NCBI GenBank assembly: GCA_023254365.1
Contig: JALRLQ010000093.1
Coordinates: forward strand, 1 to 5,989
DNA length: 5,989 nucleotides
Source: Candidatus Poseidonia sp.
GTDB taxonomy: Archaea > Thermoplasmatota > Poseidoniia > Poseidoniales > Poseidoniaceae
Direction: 5' to 3'
Shown here: positions 1 through 5,989 of the stretch, one piece after another
How the letters are laid out: each line of letters opens with the position of its first letter
Position numbering within the stretch: position 1 is the first letter of the stretch
The notes under the pieces: generated by a model
Databases searched by the model: none
What the model was told of the DNA's origin: nothing
The model's input: only the letters and a program-made list of their open reading frames with translations
Made by a program: the position numbers and the translations under genes

Positions 1-906
1 GGTTCCCGTGTCAACGGAACCATCCCTCCTGTGTCGCCAGACGGACCGACCCTCACCATTCGTAAGTTCAAGGAAGACCCGCTCACGATGATTGACCTGG
101 TTAACTTCGGCACGGTTAATTCTCGACTTGCAGCCATGATGTGGGTGTGGATTGAGGGCCTCGACAGCCGACCGGCCAACTTTGTTATCGCTGGCGGTAC
201 CGGTTCGGGTAAAACCACCACGCTGAACTGTTTGGGCATGTACATCCCGTGGTCTCGACGTCTCCTGACGGTCGAGGACACCGCTGAATTGCAGGTGTAT
301 CACGACCACTGGTTGCGCATGGAGACTCGCCGAGAGCGACCTGACGGAACGCCGGAAGTCGACATGAACGACTGTTTGAAATCCAGTTTGCGTATGCGAC
401 CTGACCGCATCATCGTTGGTGAAGTCCGTGGACCGGAGTGTGCAACCTTACTCACGGCCATGAACACCGGTCACGACGGTTCGTTCGGTTCCCTGCACGC
501 CAACACGGCCCAAGAAACGGTGACGCGTATGATCAACCCGCCCATGAACGTCCCACCCATCATGTTGAGCGGCTTGGATTTGATCATCATCCAAGCTCGC
601 CTCCACGTCAACGGGAAAACGGCTCGTAAGATCACCGAGGTGGCTGAAATCGCTGGTATGGAAGGCGACAAACCTCGTTTGAACGCTATTTGGAAGTACA
701 ACGCCGCCACGGACCAAATCGAAGAAACCGGTATCCCCTCCAAACTCCGAGAAACCATTTGCAACGCCGCAGGTGTGACTCCGGATGTGTTCGAGCGCCA
801 CGTCTCTCAACGCCAAGCCATCATCGAAGATTTGTGCTCGCGAGGTATCTCCGACATCCAAACCGTGACCTCGGTGATTCAGAACTTCTATGCTCAACAG
901 CACTGA
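1..906 (+). CDS. Type II/IV secretion system ATPase, FlaI/TadA-like (archaellum or pilus motor), 5'-truncated
   Basis: This is the hexameric cytoplasmic ATPase that powers assembly of an archaellum or a type IV/Tad-like pilus at the inner face of the membrane. The reading frame is open from base 1, and the first residues (GSRVNGTIPP, then DGPTLTIRKF) are the conserved lead-in to the ATPase core, so the start codon and N-terminal domain lie upstream of the window; the in-frame GTG at 31 is not the start. The visible 301 residues carry the whole core: Walker A GGTGSGKT (about 65-72), Asp box VEDTAEL (91-97), Walker B region RMRPDRIIVGEVRG (131-144) and His box GSLHANTA (163-170), followed by the usual C-terminal part. 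TGA is at 904-906. FlaI and archaeal pilus ATPases cannot be separated with certainty from this fragment. No membrane partner (FlaJ/TadC) follows; the next gene converges on this one. Confidence 0.93.
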   Translation, partial: GSRVNGTIPPVSPDGPTLTIRKFKEDPLTMIDLVNFGTVNSRLAAMMWVWIEGLDSRPANFVIAGGTGSGKTTTLNCLGMYIPWSRRLLTVEDTAELQVYHDHWLRMETRRERPDGTPEVDMNDCLKSSLRMRPDRIIVGEVRGPECATLLTAMNTGHDGSFGSLHANTAQETVTRMINPPMNVPPIMLSGLDLIIIQARLHVNGKTARKITEVAEIAGMEGDKPRLNAIWKYNAATDQIEETGIPSKLRETICNAAGVTPDVFERHVSQRQAIIEDLCSRGISDIQTVTSVIQNFYAQQH

Positions 907-927
907 AGACTTTCCAGACTCGTTTGT

Positions 928-2622
928 TCAACCTTTCAAGCGGTTGAGAAGGTCATCGATGCGATCGATTTTCCCCCGAACACGTTGAATGTTTTCCGAC
1001 GCGTCAACAACCGACTCTGCGACCATCGTTTCTTCTTCCTCTTCCGCCGTTGGCTCGGGTTTGAAACTGGACGCCAGGGCCTTGAGTTCGGTGACAATGG
1101 CATCCACTTCGGTCTCTGTGACGAGAACACCAGGTGCGATACGTGGAATCTCACTGGGCGAAAGGAAGCCAAGTTCAGCCCCGAGGATTCCAGCACAAGC
1201 CAGGATTCGTGGACGGAGGTTGCTGGTGTTGACTTCGTAGCCTTTTGATTCCAGGAAGCGAATCACCAACGCCTGCTCAGCTTCCTCAAAGCCCTCTTCT
1301 GCGGATTCAAGCACGGTCTGCACGAGTTCCTCAAACGCTGCGATATTCCGCTCCAAACGAGCGATGGTCATTCGCTCCCGCTCGAGCATGTGAACCGAGC
1401 CGCGATGCAGGATGCGCATCATGCGTTGGCGCCGTTGGACGACCGGGTCGTGAAGGGCTTGGGATTCAGCGATTTCGATGTGCAGGTCAAACAAGGCGTG
1501 CAGCCGACCGGAAACACTCGGGACGCGAAGGTCGAGTCCCATGGCCCGTCCTTCTTCTTCGAAGGCCATGCGTGCTTTGATCGGGTCCCCTTTGTGGAGG
1601 GCAAGAATGTTCTCCAGTTGGTCACGAAGCCCGCTTCGGACTTCCTCAAAGAGTCGGAGGGCTTCTCGCTCTGCCCACGATTGAGGCATGGCGGTCGCAG
1701 CGGACGATTCGTTCTGGATTTGATAGTCCAGTTCCATGATGATGTTGGCCACCGCTTGATGAACGGGCGGATGGTCGGTGGCAAATCCTTGATGGCGCAA
1801 GGAGGCGATGAAGGCGTTCATGTCGTCTTGGTTGGTGGTCGAACTGACCATCAAAAAATCACGTGCAAAAGCCCTGACTTCGGCCATTCGCTCATTCAGT
1901 TCCATTAACGCCGTCTCGACTTCGAGGCTGTGAACCTCCATGTCGACATGTTGAATCATCGGGGGTGGCGAGGCTGGTGCAGGTTCGGGCTCAAACGAAG
2001 CAGCCACTTCTGTCGCAGCGACTTGCACGGGGACGTCTTCTTCAAACATCCAATCCTCGTCCTGTTGTTCAACAACTCCGGTGAAGGTCGAACCTACGCT
2101 CTCTTCGATGGATGGTTCTGCGACGACAGGTGCTGGAACGGATGGCACCGTGATTTTGTCCTTGGGTCTGCGAAGGCTCTTCTTGACCTTGCCCCATGCA
2201 TTTTCTTGGGAAGCCAACACGCCTGCAACCCGTGCAAGGAGGCTTTGCTTGTTTCCAGAGAGCGGGAGTTCGAGGTCTTTGCACAGGCCGTGTAGATCGT
2301 CACGAGTCATGGCGTCAAGGGTCTCGACAGTCAGCGTTTTTGGATCGTGGTTGAGATGTAAAAAGAGACGTTGGCGACGGGCTTTGATGGAACCGGATTT
2401 TTTGATACCGAACAAGCCCAACAATTCACCGAGGTCGTTGTTTGAGATGGCTTTGATGCCTGACGGTGAGAGGTCCCACTCGTTGAGGACAAGGTCTCGA
2501 ATCAATCGGGTTCGTAACGACTCAACGGGGCCTGTTTTGGACAGATTGTGAGCGCCAGCAATCTCCTTCAAGTCCTCAAAGCGGGCTTGATAGAGTTCGG
2601 CTAACAATGCAGACCGGTCCAT
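928..2622 (-). CDS. Triple SAP-repeat protein with acidic linker and helical C-terminal half, function unknown
   Basis: The 564-residue product starts with three SAP-like helix-extended loop-helix units at about residues 6-45, 58-92 and 101-137. Each has the pattern of two helices joined by a short turn ending in a basic stretch (ESLRTRLIRDL, KARRQRLFLHL, KQSLLARVAGV). SAP units commonly bind DNA or RNA, so nucleic acid binding is inferred. A basic patch (about 145-156, KVKKSLRRPKDK) leads into a proline- and acid-rich, probably disordered linker (157-225). The rest is mostly helical, with coiled-coil-like stretches (about 235-258, 316-345, 411-455), a second acidic run near 522-536 and a final amphipathic helix (545-562). 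No catalytic motif, signal peptide or membrane segment is visible. ATG at 2622 is preceded by AAGGTG with 8 bases spacing. It lies downstream of the HemC-like gene on the same strand, but a TATA-like element in the 103-bp gap suggests separate transcription. I do not recognise a named family for the full protein. Confidence 0.88.
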   Translation of the reverse strand: MDRSALLAELYQARFEDLKEIAGAHNLSKTGPVESLRTRLIRDLVLNEWDLSPSGIKAISNNDLGELLGLFGIKKSGSIKARRQRLFLHLNHDPKTLTVETLDAMTRDDLHGLCKDLELPLSGNKQSLLARVAGVLASQENAWGKVKKSLRRPKDKITVPSVPAPVVAEPSIEESVGSTFTGVVEQQDEDWMFEEDVPVQVAATEVAASFEPEPAPASPPPMIQHVDMEVHSLEVETALMELNERMAEVRAFARDFLMVSSTTNQDDMNAFIASLRHQGFATDHPPVHQAVANIIMELDYQIQNESSAATAMPQSWAEREALRLFEEVRSGLRDQLENILALHKGDPIKARMAFEEEGRAMGLDLRVPSVSGRLHALFDLHIEIAESQALHDPVVQRRQRMMRILHRGSVHMLERERMTIARLERNIAAFEELVQTVLESAEEGFEEAEQALVIRFLESKGYEVNTSNLRPRILACAGILGAELGFLSPSEIPRIAPGVLVTETEVDAIVTELKALASSFKPEPTAEEEEETMVAESVVDASENIQRVRGKIDRIDDLLNRLKG

Positions 2623-2625
2623 GTT

Positions 2626-2642
2626 CGCCCCACCTTGGGGCG
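2626..2642 (-). promoter_or_regulatory. Ribosome binding site of the SAP-repeat gene within a hairpin loop
   Basis: Reading the minus strand, CGCCCC and GGGGCG form a perfect 6-bp stem around the 5-base loop AAGGT. The Shine-Dalgarno-like AAGGTG (2636-2631), 8 bases before the ATG at 2622, thus sits in the loop and the first stem base. The GC-rich stem could influence translation; the structure is seen in sequence, the effect is inferred. Confidence 0.5.
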
Positions 2643-2656
2643 TTTTGCCACATTCA

Positions 2657-2668
2657 AAGGTTATAGGT
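2657..2668 (-). promoter_or_regulatory. Candidate archaeal TATA box for the SAP-repeat gene
   Basis: On the minus strand CCTATAACCT lies about 38-43 bases before the ATG, preceded by a purine-rich GCGAAGA that could act as a BRE. With the usual archaeal TATA-to-start distance of roughly 25 bases, transcription would begin shortly upstream of the ribosome binding site. It is the only AT-rich TATA-like element in this gap. Confidence 0.4.
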
Positions 2669-2674
2669 CTTCGC

Positions 2675-2708
2675 AGTCCAATGAGGACTTGCAGGGCGGT
2701 TCTTGCCC
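2675..2708 (-). other. Two short hairpins between the HemC-like gene and the SAP-repeat gene
   Basis: AGTCC (2675-2679) and GGACT (2685-2689) form a perfect 5-bp stem with a 5-base loop. GGGC (2694-2697) and GCCC (2705-2708) form a 4-bp stem with a 7-base loop. Both lie after the stop of the HemC-like gene and before the TATA-like element of the next gene, so they could mark the 3' end of the HemC-like transcript. No T-run follows, so a bacterial-type terminator is not supported. Confidence 0.3.
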
Positions 2709-2725
2709 CTCTCGTGATTCGCCGT

Positions 2726-3835
2726 TTAATCCTCGTCGTTGAGGTCCATCAGCCTCGGACTGGGGTCGTTAAATCCTGGAGGCATGCCGTGAATGGTCCG
2801 CTTGCTCCCTTCGTGGTCGGTGGTCATGACGGTGAGCAATTCCATGAATTCTCGCAGGAGGTTGACCATGCCTATGTGGCTGTTTTCTGGTAAAACGATG
2901 CGCTCGGCTGAGGCTGTGACCGTTCCTCGCGGGTTCAACGTTTCAATCAACATTTCAACACGCGGCCCGCTTTTGTAGACGCCTTTCTTCTTGTTCGGGT
3001 CGACCAAGGAGAGCATCAAGGTCTCATCACCCTCTTCTTGGGCTTTTTTCAGGAAGGTCGTCATCTTGCGTTGTTCGACAAAAATTCCCGTGATGGGGTG
3101 AAGCGACGGGTCAAGGCTCTCAAGCATGGCTGTTTCGAGGCGATAAGCAAGTTCCGCCGTTGAATCGACCATTTCTTTCAGCGTGGCCCTTGGAAAGCCT
3201 TCTCGTCCAACGAGCAAGGTAAAACCGTGGAGCGGAGGTGGGACGAAGCGTTCGCGTTCGTTTTCGGATTGGTCTCGCTGCAGGCCGAGGGTGTGCCTCC
3301 TGCTTTTCATGCGATGTCCAGCGTGAACGGCTCTCGGCACGATGAAGCCATCGATGTGGCCCTCCATCATCTGTTGCTCAAACCACGGCCACCGTTCGTC
3401 CTCAGGAAGGCTTTCGAACGCATCGATGGCACCGATGTGGGCGAGGGTTTCCCTCATCGTCATCAAGGTCAGATCGTTCCTCATTCTCATCATTTGTCGC
3501 CGGACGAGTTCGTGGTCGCACATCACGATGGCTCCTTGTTTGAGGTATTCCGGCTTGTCTTCGGCAACCAGCACCCAGGTCGGTTCTTTGCGGGGCAAAA
3601 CACCAGCGATGATCAACCCCTCAACGTCGTGCTGTTCCCAATCAAAGGCACTCATGGCGACCAAATCGCCGTGTCCATCGCGAAGTGCCTCAAGGGCGGT
3701 TTCCATGTGGGGGAGTTGTTTGAGTCGGAGGTCTCGCCGCTGCCCTTGTGTCTCAACGGTTCGCTCGATGTGAAGGCGGACACCGTCGTCCCGTGTGGAC
3801 GTTGTGAGAATGACGAGACGCTCGCCGAATTCCAT
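2726..3835 (-). CDS. HemC-like (hydroxymethylbilane synthase fold) protein lacking the cofactor cysteine
   Basis: The 369-residue product can be matched by eye to porphobilinogen deaminase along its length. ALRDGHGDLVAMSAFDWE (50-67) fits ALLENRADIAVHSMKDVP of E. coli HemC without gaps. GLIIAGVLPRKEPTWVLV (73-90) fits the GLGLVTICEREDPRDAFV segment. ELVRRQ (109-114) fits SSLRRQ, and DGFIVPRAVHAG (162-173) fits the DAIILAVAG segment. The catalytic aspartate (E. coli D84) is kept as D65, and R112/R113 and R128 match substrate-binding arginines. However, the preceding lysine is F64, and the segment SLDPSLHPITG (240-250) aligns with the RLEGGCQVPIG segment with leucine 245 in place of the dipyrromethane-bearing cysteine. 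The only cysteine in the protein is C106, elsewhere. A tail of about 30 residues follows the last domain. ATG at 3835 is chosen over the upstream GTG (3865) because GAGGTGA stands just before it. No other haem gene is visible. It may be a divergent enzyme, a tetrapyrrole-binding protein or a pseudoenzyme. Confidence 0.75.
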   Translation of the reverse strand: MEFGERLVILTTSTRDDGVRLHIERTVETQGQRRDLRLKQLPHMETALEALRDGHGDLVAMSAFDWEQHDVEGLIIAGVLPRKEPTWVLVAEDKPEYLKQGAIVMCDHELVRRQMMRMRNDLTLMTMRETLAHIGAIDAFESLPEDERWPWFEQQMMEGHIDGFIVPRAVHAGHRMKSRRHTLGLQRDQSENERERFVPPPLHGFTLLVGREGFPRATLKEMVDSTAELAYRLETAMLESLDPSLHPITGIFVEQRKMTTFLKKAQEEGDETLMLSLVDPNKKKGVYKSGPRVEMLIETLNPRGTVTASAERIVLPENSHIGMVNLLREFMELLTVMTTDHEGSKRTIHGMPPGFNDPSPRLMDLNDED

Positions 3836-3839
3836 CCAT

Positions 3840-3851
3840 TCACCTCGGTGA
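3840..3851 (-). promoter_or_regulatory. Ribosome binding site of the HemC-like gene inside a small palindrome
   Basis: The minus-strand GAGGTGA (3846-3840) matches seven of eight bases of the archaeal Shine-Dalgarno sequence GGAGGTGA, with 7 bases between GAGG and the ATG at 3835. This decides the start. The site is half of the palindrome TCACC-tc-GGTGA (3840-3851). Confidence 0.65.
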
Positions 3852-3866
3852 GGGTCGTCCCCCACG

Positions 3867-3893
3867 GGTTAAGGGCGTGGACGACCGGTTAAG
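3867..3893. promoter_or_regulatory. Direct repeat GGTTAAG x2, 20 bp apart, in the divergent promoter region
   Basis: GGTTAAG occurs at 3867-3873 and 3887-3893, exactly 20 bp (about two helical turns) apart, in the 81-bp gap between the HemC-like gene (minus) and the prenyl synthase gene (plus). It could be a pair of operator half-sites. Alternatively the left copy may serve as the TATA-like element of the minus gene (32-38 bases before its ATG) and the right copy as that of the plus gene (24-30 bases before its GTG). The repeat is seen; its role is inferred. Confidence 0.4.
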
Positions 3894-3896
3894 AAG

Positions 3897-3913
3897 CCCA
3901 CCGTTGTGGGAGG
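3897..3913 (+). promoter_or_regulatory. Hairpin and ribosome binding site of the prenyl synthase gene
   Basis: CCCAC (3897-3901) and GTGGG (3906-3910) form a perfect 5-bp stem with a 4-base loop. The right arm overlaps the GGAGG Shine-Dalgarno-like sequence (3909-3913), which stands only 3 bases before the GTG at 3917. The short spacing leaves some doubt about the exact start. Confidence 0.45.
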
Positions 3914-3916
3914 GGT

Positions 3917-4900
3917 GTGCAGAGCGATGTCGAGGGGCTGAATCTGGCGCTCCAATCCATGCGCGACGAGGTCAACGAGGCCTTGGCGCAGTTGATTGAA
4001 GACGAGGTGGCGCTGGGAGCAGGCGAAGTGGCCCTCGAGGCCGGGCGCGTTCTGAATGCCGGTGGTAAACGCCTTCGTCCAATCCTCTTTCTTCTCGCCT
4101 ATCGATTGGCTGGCGGCACCCAACAAGACGACGTCATGCCCTTGGCCTTGGCGTTTGAATTGATTCACACGGCCACCTTGGTTCACGACGACATCAACGA
4201 CGAGGCGCAACACCGACGAGGCATTCCAACCATCCATGCCCAAGCAGGTCAGGCCAAAGCCGTGATTGCCGGGGACTGGCTCTTCGTACAGGGCTTTGGG
4301 CTCGGAGGACGTTACAGCGAACAAATCGTCACCGTCATCGCTCGTTGTTGTGCCAACATTGCCGTCTCTGAATTCCACCAGCTCGACCACGTGCTGAATC
4401 TGGCGACTTCACCAGAGGATTACCTTTCCATCGTTCGTGGAAAAACCGCCGGACCGTTTGCCGCTGGTTGCTACAGCGCAGGTTTGGTCGCTGGGCTTCC
4501 AGACGACCAGGCCCGCACCCTCGAAACCTTCGGCATGGAGTTGGGGATTGCGTTCCAACTCGTGGACGATTTACTCGACCTGAGGGGTGATGAGCGTATG
4601 GGTAAACCGAGAGGCGCCGATGTGTACGAAGGAAAGATGACGCTGCCCTTGATTCACGCTCTTACCTTGTCACACGGCCGTCACCGCGAGCGCTTGTCGG
4701 AATTGATCGAAGCGTTCTGCGACGATGACTTTGATGAGTTGATGGCCCTCCTTGACCGGTCAAACAGCATGGAGTATGCCGAAATTCTCGTGAGAACCCA
4801 TCTTGAACGCGCACAAGCAGCGCTCGAGACCTTCCCTGAAAGCGAAGCGAAACGGATGATGCTTCACATCACCGATTTTGTCAAAGAACGACACACATGA
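3917..4900 (+). CDS. Trans-isoprenyl (geranylgeranyl or longer-chain) diphosphate synthase
   Basis: This enzyme condenses isopentenyl diphosphate units head-to-tail onto an allylic primer to make the prenyl chains of archaeal ether lipids. The 327-residue product has the full family signature: GGKRLRP (49-55), the first aspartate-rich motif DDIND (91-95) followed by RRG (100-102), RGKT (174-177), and the second aspartate-rich motif FQLVDDLLD (213-221) with the GKPRGADVYEGKMTLPLIHAL segment (229-249). The length is normal. Residues -5 and -4 before the first motif are A86 and T87 (HTATLVHDD), the same as in long-chain synthases of the IspB type (HTATLLHDD). Many geranylgeranyl synthases have a bulky aromatic residue there, so the product may be longer than C20. 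The GTG at 3917 is preferred over the in-frame ATG at 3959, which has no ribosome binding site. The next gene, a geranylgeranyl reductase, follows after 9 bases, supporting a lipid role and co-transcription. Confidence 0.92.
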   Translation: MQSDVEGLNLALQSMRDEVNEALAQLIEDEVALGAGEVALEAGRVLNAGGKRLRPILFLLAYRLAGGTQQDDVMPLALAFELIHTATLVHDDINDEAQHRRGIPTIHAQAGQAKAVIAGDWLFVQGFGLGGRYSEQIVTVIARCCANIAVSEFHQLDHVLNLATSPEDYLSIVRGKTAGPFAAGCYSAGLVAGLPDDQARTLETFGMELGIAFQLVDDLLDLRGDERMGKPRGADVYEGKMTLPLIHALTLSHGRHRERLSELIEAFCDDDFDELMALLDRSNSMEYAEILVRTHLERAQAALETFPESEAKRMMLHITDFVKERHT

Positions 4901-4903
4901 GGG
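4899..4903 (+). promoter_or_regulatory. Ribosome binding site of the geranylgeranyl reductase gene
   Basis: GAGGG overlaps the TGA stop of the prenyl synthase gene and lies 6 bases before the GTG at 4910. This supports that start and translation from a shared message. Confidence 0.6.
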
Positions 4904-4909
4904 TTGCAG

Positions 4910-5989
4910 GTGGCAAGCAAACCGATTGAACATCGCACCGTCATCATCGTCGGGGCCGGTCCTGCCGGCAGTGCTGCAGCACAGCGTCTTGCTGAATCTG
5001 GCGTGGACGTGCTGGTGCTTGAACGGCGCAACATCGTGGGCAACCCTGCACAATGCGGCGAATGCATTCCCAACTGGGGGGAGGTGGTTGGCACGTTCCG
5101 AAACCTCGAGAACCACACGTGGTTGAAGACCTACTTTGATTTCCCAGAACGGTTGATACTGCATCGTCTTGACAACATGCGCGTCTTCTTGCCATCGGGA
5201 AAATCGTTCGACTTTGAACTGGATGCTTTTGCAGGTCATCGTTTGCAATTCGATGGATACCTCGCTGACAAAGCGGTTCGGGCAGGGGCCGAAATCCGCA
5301 CCTCCACGCCGCTGAAGCGACTTCAACAACAACGCAAGGCCAACCGAGAATTGTTGGTGACCAGCGACGGAAGGTACACCTGCGACTACCTCATCGATGC
5401 CTCCGGTAGTTTGGCTCACATCGGACGGTTACGCCACGGCCAAGACCCCGCTTATCGCCCCGACGACCAGGTGCCGACCGTCTACGCTCAAGTCAAAGGA
5501 GAGGTCCCGGAGACCTTCGACGTCTTTCTCGGGTCGGTGGCCCCTTCGGGATACGCATGGATCATCCCCAAAGGCAAAGGATTTGCCAATGTTGGATTGG
5601 GTGTCCGTGCTGGCAAATTGAAAGGCTCCCTCAAAGGCCATCTCGAGCAATTTTGCAAGGACTTGAATCTCGAGATCCTATCGATTGGCGGTGGTTGGAT
5701 TCCGATGGGAGGTCCCGTCAAAACCATGGTTGATGGGACCACGCTGGCCGTGGGCGATGCGGCAGGTTTGGTCATGCCCAGCAACGGCGGCGGCATCAGT
5801 CAAGCCATCATCTCGGGGTGCTTTGCAGCCGAATCGATTCTTCAACACATGGAGGACGGAACGCCGCTTTCCTCGTATGAGGCAAGGGTTCGTGCCTCCA
5901 TGGGTCCGGCGTTGCGAAATTCCCTGCGTAGCAAAAACATGGGGTATGCGTTCATGCGAGGCGATGTCATGACCGAACTCATCCTGCGT
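4910..5989 (+). CDS. Geranylgeranyl reductase family FAD-dependent oxidoreductase, 3'-truncated
   Basis: This flavoprotein reduces the double bonds of geranylgeranyl chains, most likely on the archaeal lipid precursor digeranylgeranylglycerophospholipid, giving saturated phytanyl-type chains. From the GTG at 4910 the frame is open for 360 codons to the last base, with no stop, so the C-terminus is outside. Motifs in order: Rossmann FAD-binding VIIVGAGPAG (11-20) with E38 at the end of the second strand; QCGECIP (48-54), in the position of the cysteine-containing active-site segment of this family; the substrate-region motif PSGYAWIIPKGKG (212-224), the YxWxxPK signature; and GDAAGLVMPSNGGGI (282-296), which contacts FAD. 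Related chlorophyll-pathway reductases and other FAD monooxygenase-like enzymes share the fold, but the YxWxxPK and SNGGG segments and the upstream prenyl synthase favour lipid reduction. The 9-base gap and the ribosome binding site overlapping the previous stop suggest a two-gene operon. Confidence 0.93.
   Translation, partial: MASKPIEHRTVIIVGAGPAGSAAAQRLAESGVDVLVLERRNIVGNPAQCGECIPNWGEVVGTFRNLENHTWLKTYFDFPERLILHRLDNMRVFLPSGKSFDFELDAFAGHRLQFDGYLADKAVRAGAEIRTSTPLKRLQQQRKANRELLVTSDGRYTCDYLIDASGSLAHIGRLRHGQDPAYRPDDQVPTVYAQVKGEVPETFDVFLGSVAPSGYAWIIPKGKGFANVGLGVRAGKLKGSLKGHLEQFCKDLNLEILSIGGGWIPMGGPVKTMVDGTTLAVGDAAGLVMPSNGGGISQAIISGCFAAESILQHMEDGTPLSSYEARVRASMGPALRNSLRSKNMGYAFMRGDVMTELILR

Noticed and set aside
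931..953. Possible terminator hairpin ACCTT/AAGGT with inner CAA/TTG pairing near the convergent gene ends
   Set aside because: The stem is interrupted, lies inside the coding end of the SAP-repeat gene, and no T-run follows on either strand.
1390..1908. 172-codon open frame on the plus strand
   Set aside because: It is a shadow within the SAP-repeat gene; no domain or good ribosome binding site is visible.
3836..3865. GTG at 3865 as the start of the HemC-like gene, adding 10 residues
   Set aside because: The near-perfect GAGGTGA directly before the ATG at 3835 and the lack of family similarity in the extra residues favour the shorter form.
3227..3892. 221-codon open frame on the plus strand
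   Set aside because: It is antisense to the HemC-like gene, which has clear family motifs; the protein has no recognisable domain and the frame reflects codon bias of the true gene.
3869..4390. 173-codon open frame on the minus strand
   Set aside because: It lies opposite the prenyl synthase, has no family features, and would fill the divergent promoter region.
4897..4912. ATG at 4897 overlapping the stop of the prenyl synthase as the start of the reductase
   Set aside because: It is not in frame with the reductase; the GTG at 4910 is in frame and has a suitable ribosome binding site.
4760..5419. 219-codon open frame on the minus strand
   Set aside because: It is antisense to the end of the prenyl synthase and the start of the geranylgeranyl reductase, both with strong motifs.

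Overview
The window looks like a piece of an archaeal chromosome. The best evidence is the pair at the right: an all-trans prenyl diphosphate synthase followed nine bases later by an FAD-dependent geranylgeranyl reductase, a combination used to make saturated isoprenoid membrane lipids. Ribosome binding sites of the GAGGTGA type and a FlaI/TadA-type secretion ATPase agree with this. The moderate G+C content and the gene mix suggest a mesophilic euryarchaeon, perhaps a marine Thermoplasmatota/Poseidoniales-like lineage. That placement is inference and is not shown by any marker gene here.

Layout: (1) 1-906, plus strand: the 3' part of a type II/IV secretion (archaellum or Tad-like pilus) ATPase; its start lies outside the window. 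(2) 928-2622, minus strand: a 564-residue protein with three SAP-like repeats, an acidic proline-rich linker and a long helical C-terminal half. It converges on the ATPase gene across only 21 bp. (3) 2623-2725: a 103-bp gap with a TATA-like element and three short hairpins. (4) 2726-3835, minus strand: a protein that lines up with hydroxymethylbilane synthase (HemC) along its length but lacks the cysteine that carries the dipyrromethane cofactor. (5) 3836-3916: a divergent control region with a direct repeat (GGTTAAG, two copies exactly 20 bp apart). (6) 3917-4900, plus strand: the prenyl diphosphate synthase. (7) 4910-5989, plus strand: geranylgeranyl reductase, running off the right edge.

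The two right-hand genes form a likely two-gene lipid operon: one builds the prenyl chain and the other saturates it. The HemC-like gene reads away from them out of the same short intergenic region. The SAP-repeat gene lies downstream of the HemC-like gene on the same strand but appears to have its own promoter. I see no mobile element, CRISPR array, tRNA or rRNA. The most unusual item is the cofactor-less HemC-like protein, followed by the triple-SAP protein.
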